From Lysobacterales bacterium (lineage in GTDB: Bacteria; Pseudomonadota; Gammaproteobacteria; Xanthomonadales; SZUA-5), in the NCBI GenBank assembly GCA_022841325.1, contig JALHRS010000013.1, forward strand, positions 21,650 through 85,649: a DNA stretch of 64,000 nucleotides, given 5' to 3'. Both the position numbers and the translations under genes were made by a program. Shown here piece by piece: positions 15,974-24,098 of the stretch. The notes under the pieces were generated by a model. The model was not told the origin of the DNA. It saw nothing but the letters and a program-made list of their open reading frames with translations, and did not search any database. Each line of letters begins with the position of its first letter. Position 1 is the stretch's first letter.

Positions 15974-17440
15974 TTACTCAAATGAGTTCCGGAAGATCGC
16001 GTCGGATCCGACCGTGAAATTGAAGAAATACGACTGCGAAACGGCGTTTTCCCTTACGGCGGTGCACGACATGGCCGCATTCTGCGGTGCTGCCCCGACA
16101 TAGAAGTCCATGAAGATGGGAGTCACCGAAGCCCCGACCGCTATGGTCTGAACCGAGTTGCGGATGTTGCCGACAGGTCCGCCGTTCGAGACGCAGGTGA
16201 GGTGGGTCGTGCCGTTGCCCAGACCGCCACTGACCGAGAACAGCAGAAAGCTCTCGACCACCGTGCCCGGGTCGCCAAGGATCGGTGTGGTCGAGTTGTT
16301 GAGCGGGTTGGTCGCCGTGAGTGCCGGACCCATACGAGTGATGGCCGGCGCTTCGACGGCTCCGCGGTCGATGGTGCTGTTGACGATGCGCGGCCCGCCC
16401 GAGAAATCGATGTTCGGAATTCCGCCGCTCGGACTGTTGATGCCGGAGTCGCGCAGCGGCGACACCGCGTCGGGCACCATCCGGAAGCCGACTTGCGCCC
16501 AGTTCGCCGCCCCGGTGGTGGTTCCGGTCTCGCTGAAAGGCGTGCCATTGAAAGTGCCGCGCGTCTGGAAATGGTTGTTGCGCAAAGTCAGCGAGGTCGG
16601 GGCGGTGGAGTAGAAATCGAAGTTGGGTGTAGCGGTCGACACGTTGTCAGCTGCAGCATTGTTGGTTAGCGTCACCACGCCGGTGGCGATCAGGCCCTTT
16701 TCAGCGATGGTTGCAGTGTTGCCGCTGATGCTGTTGTTGGTGACAAAGGCGACAGCGCCATTGGTCGGATCGACGACCACGCCCCCGCTCGTGGCATGGG
16801 TAAAACTGTTGCCCAGGAACTGGCTGTTGCGAATCTTGAGGAATCCGGACTGATTCAGGTTGAACCTGGCGAGGCGGCCGTTGGCGGCGCCGGACCAGTT
16901 ATTGGTGACCAGAATGTTGTCGAAGGTGATCGATCCGCCCGTGCCACCCTCGGCCCTCACCCAGATCCCAGCGGTGTTCAAGGGGAAACTCCCCGCCTGC
17001 CCGCGACTGAAGGTGAGATTACTGATGGTGAGGTTGCCCGTGAAACTGTCAAACACCATCTCGGCAACAAACACTGGGCCGAAATAGCGGGCATCGAGTA
17101 CGGTCTGCGCCGGATCGAGCGTGGATTGGCTCTGACAATTGTTGCCGGCACTCCAGCCGCCGCTGATGTTCAGGCTGTAGTCGAAATCGATGATGTTCGG
17201 CTTGAACTGCCATTGGTAGTCGCCTGGCGCCTGAATGTCGCTGGTCAGGGTGCCGCGCACCACCTTGATGACGTCGTCCTGCTGATTGAATCCGGCGGTG
17301 TTGAGCGCGGTATTCAGCTGATTACCGGTGCTGACGCAGAAGGTTGCAGCGTCGGATGCAGTCGCGCAGGACAGCAGCAGCCAGAAGGCCGTGGCCAGAG
17401 TGCAGACGGGTGCGGCAGAGCCGGGTTTCAGGAGGTTCAT
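15974..17440 (-). CDS. Secreted beta-helix-type protein with C-terminal IFRNSFE motif
   Basis: A 488-residue protein with an N-terminal signal (ATAFWLLLSCATASDAA). The middle has NLTISNLTF, KIRNSQFLGN and FVTNNSISGN repeats of a right-handed parallel beta-helix. Near residues 330-370, NIDFSGGPRIVNSTIDRGAVEA resembles a choice-of-anchor Q segment. A shorter beta domain follows, and the protein ends in SDAIFRNSFE. Similar terminal aromatic-x-x-G/S-F-E motifs are common on exported xanthomonad proteins (recalled). No catalytic signature was seen; adhesin or polysaccharide-binding roles are possible. Confidence 0.75.
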   Translation of the reverse strand: MNLLKPGSAAPVCTLATAFWLLLSCATASDAATFCVSTGNQLNTALNTAGFNQQDDVIKVVRGTLTSDIQAPGDYQWQFKPNIIDFDYSLNISGGWSAGNNCQSQSTLDPAQTVLDARYFGPVFVAEMVFDSFTGNLTISNLTFSRGQAGSFPLNTAGIWVRAEGGTGGSITFDNILVTNNWSGAANGRLARFNLNQSGFLKIRNSQFLGNSFTHATSGGVVVDPTNGAVAFVTNNSISGNTATIAEKGLIATGVVTLTNNAAADNVSTATPNFDFYSTAPTSLTLRNNHFQTRGTFNGTPFSETGTTTGAANWAQVGFRMVPDAVSPLRDSGINSPSGGIPNIDFSGGPRIVNSTIDRGAVEAPAITRMGPALTATNPLNNSTTPILGDPGTVVESFLLFSVSGGLGNGTTHLTCVSNGGPVGNIRNSVQTIAVGASVTPIFMDFYVGAAPQNAAMSCTAVRENAVSQSYFFNFTVGSDAIFRNSFE

Positions 17441-17530
17441 GGCATCGAGCTCTATCGCCCGGGATGGGCGGGTTCAAAGCTGGATGCGTAAGCGGATGTG
17501 CAAACCCGCCAATCTTTTTTGCGGCCAGAT

Positions 17531-17580
17531 CTGTGAGAGTCCCGGTCGCCCCTGGCGGTGCGCTTGTTGGCGCATCAAAC
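17531..17580 (-). repeat. 50-bp dispersed repeat, copy 2
   Basis: Reverse complement of the repeat at 6648-6697 with four differences by eye. It ends three bases before the heptamer array at 17583. Confidence 0.75.
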
Positions 17581-17582
17581 AA

Positions 17583-17693
17583 GGGGCGAGGGGCAGGGGG
17601 CAGGGGGCAGGGGGCAGGGGGCAGGGGCCCAACCTGGCTACACGATTAGATCCTGCGGCGCGGTGGGTCCCCTGCCCCTTGCCCCCTGCCCCT
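17583..17693. repeat. GGGGCAG heptamer array with inverted partner (arrays F and F')
   Basis: Six 7-base units on the + strand (GGGGCGA then five GGGGCAG, 17583-17624) are followed 45 bases later by an inverted short array (minus strand GGGGCAG, GGGGCAA, GGGGCAG, about 17671-17691). Runs of four to five G separated by two or three bases meet the G-quadruplex pattern, and the two arms could also pair with each other. The inverted arm lies about 50 bases after the lipoprotein stop, in its sense orientation. Confidence 0.75.
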
Positions 17694-17742
17694 ATTTTGC
17701 GACCTAAAAATCAATGGTTTACGATATGATTGCCGAGAGCAC

Positions 17743-18282
17743 TCAGTACCTGGGCAGCGGCTTGGTCGGACAGCCGTCGGCGCGCCTGCGGGCGGCTTCC
17801 GACGTGGATGCGTCACCCAGGGCGTCGCGGGTCTCGGCGATCAGCAGCCAGTTGCGCATGCACCACTCGCCGATGCGTGAGCCGAGGTCATAGCTTTTCA
17901 TGGCCAGCTTTTCGGCGTCGAGGAATTCGCCCTGGCGCAGCAGGGCTTCGGCCTTGAGCTGCCACAGACGCGGGTTCTCCGACTCGATGGTCAGTGCTTC
18001 CTCGATCTGGGCCAGTGCCTTGCCGTGCTCGCCAGCGGCTTCGGCGCTGGCGGCGGCCTCGATCAGCAGTTCCACAGCGGGGTTCTGCAGCGGCGCCACT
18101 TCGACGGCCGAACGGGTGGCGCTGGCGACCGTGCGCAATTCGGCAACGCGGTCGCGCGCTGGCGGCGGCGGCTCGGCAGGTGGTTCTGGCGGTGGCACGC
18201 TGGCGCAGCCGCTCAACAGGAGCAGCGCCAGGCTGGTGTAAAGGAGGCGGGGCGTCGTGCGCTTCAAGGTGTGCGTATCCAT
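17743..18282 (-). CDS. TPR-containing lipoprotein
   Basis: A 179-residue protein with a lipobox LLLLSGC (Cys at residue 26), a Pro-rich linker (PPPEPPAEPPPPA) and helical repeats with TPR character (AGEHGKALAQIEEALTIESENPRLWQLKAEALLRQGEFLDAEKLA). It is likely anchored in the outer membrane facing the periplasm. It overlaps the end of pyrC' by 19 bases at the chosen ATG; TTG 18267 would nearly remove the overlap. It is the last gene of the pyr operon, with no evident pyrimidine role. Confidence 0.8.
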   Translation of the reverse strand: MDTHTLKRTTPRLLYTSLALLLLSGCASVPPPEPPAEPPPPARDRVAELRTVASATRSAVEVAPLQNPAVELLIEAAASAEAAGEHGKALAQIEEALTIESENPRLWQLKAEALLRQGEFLDAEKLAMKSYDLGSRIGEWCMRNWLLIAETRDALGDASTSEAARRRADGCPTKPLPRY

Positions 18283-19544
18283 ACACGGTCGGCGATGGCC
18301 GCCATATCCACTCGGCCGGGCAGACGCCAGCCGCGGAATGGCGTGTTCTTGCCGCGACTGGCCATCGCGGCGGCATCCAGGGTGTGTTCTGCATGCGGGT
18401 CCAGCAGGACAAAATCGGGCGCTGCATCCGGCTCCAGTCTGGGCGCCGGCAGACCCAGGATGACCCGTGGTGCCAGCGAGCTGCGGTCGATCCAGTCGGC
18501 ATAGGACATCCGCTGCTCGTGGACCAGCTTGAGGCCGAGGCCGAGGAAGCTGTCGAGGCCGGAGGCGCCAGGCTCGGTGGCCGGAAAGGGCTTGAGCTTG
18601 GCGTCGGGATCATGCGGCTGGTGATCGCTGCAGACAGCGTCGATCTCGCCGCTGATCAGTGCTTCGCGCAGCGCATCGCGGTCGTTGCTGGTGCGCAGCG
18701 GCGGCAGCAGATGGGCATCACTGCGGAAGGGCAGCACATCGTGTTCGTTCAGATAGATCTGCGGCATGGCCACATCGGCACTGACCTTGAGTCCACGGGC
18801 GCGGGCGGCCGACAGCAGACTGACGCTGCGCGCACAGGAGAGTCGACCGAAATGGGCGCGCACACCGCTTTCCTCGATCAGCATCAGATCGCGCGACAGC
18901 GCCAGGGTCTCGCTGGTTTCGGGGATGCCCGGCAAGCCTTGCAGCGCCGCGACCCGGCCTTCATGGGCGACACCGCCGGCGCCGATGTGCGGATCGACCG
19001 GTTGCAGGTGCACGGCCATATCCAGCGAGGCCGCATACTGGAGGGCGCGTCGCAGCAGATGGGTGTTGCTCAGCGGCTGGCCGATGTTGCCGACCGCGAT
19101 GCAGCCGGCCGCGCGCAGGGCGCCGAGTTCCGCCAGACTGTCTTCGCCCAGGCCGTGGGTGAGCGCGCCGATCACGTGTACGGTGGCGCCGCGGCTGTCG
19201 CGCGCCCGGCGCAGGATCAGTTCCACCACCGCAGTGGAGTCGACCACCGGCCGGGTGTCCGGCGGCAGCACCACATGGGTGATGCCGTTGACCAGCGCCG
19301 CCGTCGCCTCCGAGCGGATGTCCGCCTTGTGCGTGGCGCCGGGCTCGCGCAGGCGTGTGGCCAGATCCACCAGCCCCGGTATCAACCAGCGGCCGCGACC
19401 GTCGATACGCTCGGCGCCCTGGCAGCGGGCGGCATCCGGATCCAGCGCCAGCACCTGGCCGGGTGCGAACAGCACATTGGCGATGCGGTCGATGCCCAGA
19501 TGCGGAAAGCGCACCAGCGCTCCTTCGATCAGTATGCGGTTCAT
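18264..19544 (-). CDS. pyrC': Dihydroorotase-like protein lacking metal ligands (PyrC')
   Basis: A 426-residue amidohydrolase-fold protein. Where active class I dihydroorotases have the DLHVHLREPG metal motif, this protein has [10 protein letters not shown], so both His ligands are replaced. The downstream [13 protein letters not shown] is kept. Non-catalytic PyrC' subunits are known to assemble with and support aspartate transcarbamoylase in Pseudomonas, so a structural role with PyrB is expected. The start overlaps the pyrB stop by four bases. A separate active pyrC should exist elsewhere in the genome. Confidence 0.88.
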   Translation of the reverse strand: MNRILIEGALVRFPHLGIDRIANVLFAPGQVLALDPDAARCQGAERIDGRGRWLIPGLVDLATRLREPGATHKADIRSEATAALVNGITHVVLPPDTRPVVDSTAVVELILRRARDSRGATVHVIGALTHGLGEDSLAELGALRAAGCIAVGNIGQPLSNTHLLRRALQYAASLDMAVHLQPVDPHIGAGGVAHEGRVAALQGLPGIPETSETLALSRDLMLIEESGVRAHFGRLSCARSVSLLSAARARGLKVSADVAMPQIYLNEHDVLPFRSDAHLLPPLRTSNDRDALREALISGEIDAVCSDHQPHDPDAKLKPFPATEPGASGLDSFLGLGLKLVHEQRMSYADWIDRSSLAPRVILGLPAPRLEPDAAPDFVLLDPHAEHTLDAAAMASRGKNTPFRGWRLPGRVDMAAIADRVWIRTP

Positions 19545-20512
19545 GCGCCAGCATCCATCTGTGGCACCTGGGCGCCGAGAATGTGCGACATCACCGCCAT
19601 GCGCACGGCCAGACCATTGGACACCTGTTCCAGGATCACCGATTGCGGGCCATCGGCAACATCACTGGCGATCTCGACGCCGCGGTTCATCGGCCCGGGA
19701 TGCATCACCAGGCAATCGGGCTTGGCCAGGGCGAGGCGTTCGCGGGTCAGGCCGTAGCGGCGGAAATATTCGTTCTCGGAGGGCAGGAAGGCGCCGCGCA
19801 TGCGCTCGCGCTGCAGCCGCAACATGATGATGACATCGACATCGGCGATGCCGGCATCCATGTCGGTGTAGACGCGCACGCCGAGTTCCTCGATGGCCGG
19901 CGGCAGCAAGGTGCGGGGTCCGATGACGCGCAGCTCGCCGGCGCCGAGAATGCCGAAAGCGCGCAGTTCCGAGCGCGCCACCCGCGAATGCAGCACATCA
20001 CCGACAACGGCGATGGTCAGGTCCTCGAAGCGCGGCTTGTGGCGGCGGATGGTGTAGGCGTCGAGCAGCGCCTGGGTCGGATGGGCATGGCGGCCATCGC
20101 CGGCGTTGAGCACGGCAACGCCGGGCGCCGTGTGTTCGGCGACGAAATGGGCCGCGCCCGATTCCGGATGACGCACGACGAACATGTCGCAGTGCATGGC
20201 TTCCAGCGTGGCCAGCGTGTCCAGCAGGCTCTCGCCCTTGCTGGTCGACGACGAGGCCACATCCAGATTGAGCACATCGGCCGACAGTCGTTCCGCCGCC
20301 AGTTCGAAAGTGGTGCGCGTGCGTGTGGACGGCTCGAAGAACAGATTGATGATGGTCCGACCGCGCAGCAGCGGCAGCTTCTTGTTGCCGCGCAGCGCGA
20401 CCGAACGCATCGAATCGGCGACGTCCAGCAGTTCTTCGATCAGCTTGCGCGGCAGTCCGTCCACCGTCAGCAGGTGGCGCAGGCGGCCGTCGGGCGTCAG
20501 TTGCAGGCTCAT
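19541..20512 (-). CDS. pyrB: Aspartate carbamoyltransferase catalytic subunit
   Basis: A 323-residue enzyme for the committed step of pyrimidine synthesis. The carbamoyl-phosphate site [19 protein letters not shown] (about residues 55-73), HPTQALLD and the late [11 protein letters not shown] are intact. It overlaps pyrR and pyrC' by four bases on each side, so translational coupling is likely, and the PyrB-PyrC' complex is the expected product. Confidence 0.95.
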   Translation of the reverse strand: MSLQLTPDGRLRHLLTVDGLPRKLIEELLDVADSMRSVALRGNKKLPLLRGRTIINLFFEPSTRTRTTFELAAERLSADVLNLDVASSSTSKGESLLDTLATLEAMHCDMFVVRHPESGAAHFVAEHTAPGVAVLNAGDGRHAHPTQALLDAYTIRRHKPRFEDLTIAVVGDVLHSRVARSELRAFGILGAGELRVIGPRTLLPPAIEELGVRVYTDMDAGIADVDVIIMLRLQRERMRGAFLPSENEYFRRYGLTRERLALAKPDCLVMHPGPMNRGVEIASDVADGPQSVILEQVSNGLAVRMAVMSHILGAQVPQMDAGA

Positions 20513-21024
20513 GGATGGCGGCTCGCCTGCTCGACCAGTTCCAGGTGCAGCGGCGCCGGGCCGCGCAGCTTGATCTGCTGGTCGGGTGGCAGCACCAGTC
20601 TGGCACCGACGGCGCCAGCTTCAATGGGCAGCTCCCGACCATTGCGGCTGACCAGCACTGCCAGCGTGACACTGGCCGGGCGGCCGTAGTCGAAGATCTC
20701 GTTCAGCGCAGCGCGGATGGTGCGGCCGGTATAGAGCACGTCGTCGACCAGCAGCAGGTGTCGACCCTCCACATCCCAGGGGATACGCGAAGGGCGCACC
20801 GTGGGATGCATGCCGACGCGGGTGAAGTCGTCGCGGTAGAAGCTGATGTCGAGCTCGCCGATGGCCTCGCTCAAGCCCAGTGCCTCACTCAGGTACTGGG
20901 CCAGCCAGACACCGCCGGAATGAATGCCGACGATGCGCGGATCGGCGATGTTGTGTTCGGCGAGACGGGCACGGGTGCTGGCGAGCAGCGCGGCGAGCAG
21001 GGGATCAATGGCCGGCAAGTGCAA
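20509..21024 (-). CDS. pyrR: Pyrimidine operon regulator / uracil phosphoribosyltransferase
   Basis: A 171-residue type I phosphoribosyltransferase with the PRPP loop [18 protein letters not shown] (about residues 89-106). In Firmicutes PyrR attenuates pyr mRNA; in pseudomonads it is encoded beside pyrB and its regulatory role is less uniform. The start is TTG 21024 (or TTG 21018); no ATG fits the family N-terminus. It overlaps the end of ruvX by 20 bases. Confidence 0.92.
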   Translation of the reverse strand: MHLPAIDPLLAALLASTRARLAEHNIADPRIVGIHSGGVWLAQYLSEALGLSEAIGELDISFYRDDFTRVGMHPTVRPSRIPWDVEGRHLLLVDDVLYTGRTIRAALNEIFDYGRPASVTLAVLVSRNGRELPIEAGAVGARLVLPPDQQIKLRGPAPLHLELVEQASRHP

Positions 21025-21463
21025 GATAGTCCTCCAGGATCACAGCTGCAGCATGGGCGTCGATGTCGACCGCGTGTTTGCGCCGGGCATTTCCGGCGGC
21101 GCGTTCCCCGGCAAAACGGCGCTTGGCCACCTGGGTGGACCCGCGCTCGTCATGTTGTACCACCGGACGCTGGTAGCGTTGCTCGACGGCCGCCGCGAAA
21201 CGGCGCGCGCGTTTGCTCATCGGCTGCTCGCCGCCTTCGCGGGTCAGCGGCAGGCCGACCACGATACCGCCCGGGGCCCATTCGGACACCATGGCATCCA
21301 GTGTCGTCCACATCAGTGCTTCCGGCTGCATCGCCAGTGTCTTCAGCGGTCGGGCGCGGCCGGTGAGTTCATTGCCCACCGCAACCCCCAGATCACGGGT
21401 GCCGACATCCAGGCCCAGCCATACTCCGCTGGTCAGCGCCGGCTTTGGCGGATCTTCATGCAT
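21005..21463 (-). CDS. ruvX: Holliday junction resolvase-like RuvX / pre-16S rRNA nuclease
   Basis: A 152-residue RNase H-fold protein of the YqgF family. LGLDVGTRDLGVAVG carries the first catalytic Asp, and VVGLPLTREGGEQPMSKRARRFA is the conserved middle motif. The last acidic motif is [11 protein letters not shown]. It overlaps yqgE by eight bases and pyrR by 20 in the leftward operon. Confidence 0.92.
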   Translation of the reverse strand: MHEDPPKPALTSGVWLGLDVGTRDLGVAVGNELTGRARPLKTLAMQPEALMWTTLDAMVSEWAPGGIVVGLPLTREGGEQPMSKRARRFAAAVEQRYQRPVVQHDERGSTQVAKRRFAGERAAGNARRKHAVDIDAHAAAVILEDYLALAGH

Positions 21464-22019
21464 GCCCGGCGTAGTCCGTCAGCAGGCGCATGTCCACACC
21501 GGCCAGTTGGGCGGCCGCCAGCCAGCGTGCTTCCAGCGGCGTCTCGAACAGGATCGAGGCGCTCGACGGCACGCTCAGCCAGGAGTTTTCCCTGATCTCG
21601 TTTTCCAGTTGTCCGGCGCCCCAGCCGGCATAACCGAGCGCCACCAGGGCGCGCCTCGGTCCGCGACCCACGGCCATGGCTGCGAGCACGTCGCGCGAGG
21701 TGGTCACGCAGAGTTCGTCCGAGACCTTGAAGGTCGAATCGTAGCTGTCGCCCGGCTCGTGCACGACAAAGCCGCGATCCATCTGCACCGGCCCGCCGGC
21801 ATACACCGGCATCTGCGCCAGCGTGGCGTCGTCGGTGGCGATCTCCATCTGCTCCAGCACTTCGCCGAGCCGATAGTTGCTCAGCCGATTGACGACGATG
21901 CCGAGGGCGCCGTCGGCATTGTGCTGGCACAGGAAGGTGACGCCCCGAGAAAAGTTCGGATCGTCCAGCCCGGGCATGGCGATCAGCAGATGGTTGGCCA
22001 GATAGGATGAGCTAATCAT
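21456..22019 (-). CDS. yqgE: YqgE/AlgH family protein (UPF0301)
   Basis: A 187-residue cytoplasmic protein starting MISSSYLANHLLIAMPGLDDPNFSRGVTFLC, the conserved UPF0301 N-terminus, followed by GALGIVVNRLSNYRLGEVL and the VALGYAGWGAGQLENEI block. It is the first gene of the yqgE-ruvX-pyrR-pyrB-pyrC' operon. The molecular role of the family is unsettled. Confidence 0.92.
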   Translation of the reverse strand: MISSSYLANHLLIAMPGLDDPNFSRGVTFLCQHNADGALGIVVNRLSNYRLGEVLEQMEIATDDATLAQMPVYAGGPVQMDRGFVVHEPGDSYDSTFKVSDELCVTTSRDVLAAMAVGRGPRRALVALGYAGWGAGQLENEIRENSWLSVPSSASILFETPLEARWLAAAQLAGVDMRLLTDYAGHA

Positions 22020-22288
22020 GGGTCGATTGTAGCGGTCCCGACAGGGAGCGGTGCAGTCTGTGGCGGTGATCCTGGCAGTATCGGGTTCAGTTTCGCGACT
22101 CCGTCAGCGCCGGTCCAGCCAGATCTGGAAGAAAATCGGGTCAACCGATGGTCCGTGCCTGCGTTATCACCCAGGCATCCGACCAACGGCATGGATGGGG
22201 GGCGCAACGGAATGCCGTGTCGGCCGTCACAGTCGAGAATGCAGGCGCCCGTCCATAATCCGCCGACGGGCCGAATGCCGGGGGCTAT
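22020..22288. other. Divergent promoter region between yqgE and the DUF1800 gene
   Basis: About 270 bases with no supported gene; it must hold the promoters of the leftward pyr operon and the rightward DUF1800 operon. I could not assign a convincing -35/-10 pair. No PyrR-type attenuator hairpin was identified. Confidence 0.4.
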
Positions 22289-24088
22289 ATGTGGATGATT
22301 CGAAGTTGGTGTGGCGTCGCGCTGACCGCCGTGGCGGCGTTCTGCGCCCAGCCTGTGTGCGCCCAGAATACGGGCCTGATCTATCGGGGCAATTTTGAGA
22401 ACGTCACCGATGCCCCGGCCACCGATGCCGAGGCAGCGCGCTTTCTCACCCAGGCCACCTTCGGGCCCAACCTGTCGGAGATCGCCAGGCTGCGAGGCAT
22501 AGGCTATGGCCAGTGGCTGGAGCAACAGCTGTCCATGCCGGCCAGCTATACCTTCCCGTGGCTGGCCGGCCTCGTCGCCAATCCCGATTTCTCGTTGAAT
22601 TCCGGGCATCGCGTCGATCGCTGGTGGGTGCAGGCCGTCTATGGAGAGGACCAGCTGCGTCAACGCATGGCCTGGGCGCTGAGCCAGATCGTCGTGACCT
22701 CCGATTCCGGCGGCATTTCCACGGAAATGATCGCCAACTATGCCGATCTCGTGACTCGCAATGCCCTGGGCAACTACCGCACGCTGCTGGGTGAGGTCAC
22801 TTTCAGTCCGACCATGGCAGAGTGGCTGACCTATGTGCGCAATCGCGCTGCCTACAGCACGGGCACGCCGCCGACCACGATCCTGCCCGACGAGAACTAT
22901 GCGCGCGAGGTCATGCAGCTGTTCTCCTTCGGCCTGATCAAGCGCAATCTCGATTTCAGTCCGCAGCTGTCGGGTGGCAATCCCATTCCGACCTATGACA
23001 ACACCATCATCGCCTCGCTGGCACGGGTGTTCACGGGGCTGTCCTACGAGCGGAGCAATTACACCGGAACCAGTTTCGGCAACAACACCAATCGCAATGT
23101 GTACCTGCCGATGATCTGCTTCCCGATGAACAACCCGCCCAACAACCAGAATTATCTGGCCGGCGGCCGCACCTTTCATGACTTTGCCAGCAAGACCATC
23201 TTCGACAGCATCACCCTGCCGGCCGTTGCCGATAGCCAGGCAGGCTGCACGGAAGACATCAACGCCGCGCTGGACGCGATTTTCAACCACGCTACGGTAG
23301 CGCCTTTCATCAGCCGCCAGCTGATCCAGCGTTTTGTCACCTCGAATCCGTCCCCCGCATACATCCAGCGTGTGGCCACGGTGTTCAACAACAATGGTGC
23401 GGGCGTGCGCGGCGATCTGTCCGCGGTGATCAAGGCGATTCTGCTGGACACCGAGGCCCGCTCGGCGCCGACCGGCAATTTCGGCAAGCTGCGTGAGCCG
23501 GTATTGCGCCTCACTGCCTTGTGGCGTGGCCTGGAAGTGATCCAGGGTCAGCCCGAGCCGCCGCTCAACAGCAACGGCACCACCAACACCAATGTCGGCA
23601 ACATCAGCATGTCGATGGGCTTTGACAGCAGCTTCAACCAGCGGCCCTACAACTCGCCGACGGTGTTCAACTTCTACGAGCCCGATTTCAGGAACCCGGG
23701 GGCCTTGCAGCAGGCCAATCTGTACTCGCCCGAGTTCCAGATTCTCAATGAATCAACCATCACCCGGATGAACGACACCATCCAGAATCTGGTGGCGAAC
23801 TGGTATGTGGGCAGCGGCAGTTGCAATACGCTGACCCGGCCCTGCGTGTCCTTCGCGCCCTATCTGGCCATCATGCAGCAGCCCGGCAATGCCACCACCT
23901 ATGGCCAGCTGATCGATGAACTTGATCGGCGCGTGATGGGCAGTTCGATGAGCGCCAACATGCGCGGAGTGCTGCTGAACATGCTGACTTCACAGTCGGC
24001 GCCGACGACCGATGCCACGCGGATCTCGCGTATCCAGCAGGTGCTGCGCGTGATCATCGTTTCCCCCGAATTTGCCGTGCAGAAGTAA
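22289..24088 (+). CDS. Secreted DUF1800 family protein
   Basis: A 599-residue exported protein (signal about residues 1-25, SWCGVALTAVAAFCAQPVCA). The family start AARFLTQATFGPNLSEIARL is at about residue 50. Further family blocks are QRMAWALSQIVVTS, DENYAREVMQLFSFGL, FISRQLIQRFVTSNPSP and KLREPVLRLTALWRGL. Just after the signal is GLIYRGNFE, resembling the aromatic-F-E motif seen at the C-terminus of the 15974-17440 product. DUF1800 genes are nearly always followed by DUF1501 genes, as here (ten bases). Biochemical function is not established. Confidence 0.9.
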   Translation: MWMIRSWCGVALTAVAAFCAQPVCAQNTGLIYRGNFENVTDAPATDAEAARFLTQATFGPNLSEIARLRGIGYGQWLEQQLSMPASYTFPWLAGLVANPDFSLNSGHRVDRWWVQAVYGEDQLRQRMAWALSQIVVTSDSGGISTEMIANYADLVTRNALGNYRTLLGEVTFSPTMAEWLTYVRNRAAYSTGTPPTTILPDENYAREVMQLFSFGLIKRNLDFSPQLSGGNPIPTYDNTIIASLARVFTGLSYERSNYTGTSFGNNTNRNVYLPMICFPMNNPPNNQNYLAGGRTFHDFASKTIFDSITLPAVADSQAGCTEDINAALDAIFNHATVAPFISRQLIQRFVTSNPSPAYIQRVATVFNNNGAGVRGDLSAVIKAILLDTEARSAPTGNFGKLREPVLRLTALWRGLEVIQGQPEPPLNSNGTTNTNVGNISMSMGFDSSFNQRPYNSPTVFNFYEPDFRNPGALQQANLYSPEFQILNESTITRMNDTIQNLVANWYVGSGSCNTLTRPCVSFAPYLAIMQQPGNATTYGQLIDELDRRVMGSSMSANMRGVLLNMLTSQSAPTTDATRISRIQQVLRVIIVSPEFAVQK

Positions 24089-24098
24089 GGAGATCGCC

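Larger units (their letters stand above)
17441..17742. other. Repeat-bearing gap upstream of the beta-helix gene
   Basis: About 300 bases without a gene. It contains the second copy of the 50-bp repeat (17531-17580), the G-rich heptamer array (17583-17624) and an inverted C-rich partner (17669-17693). Confidence 0.6.
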
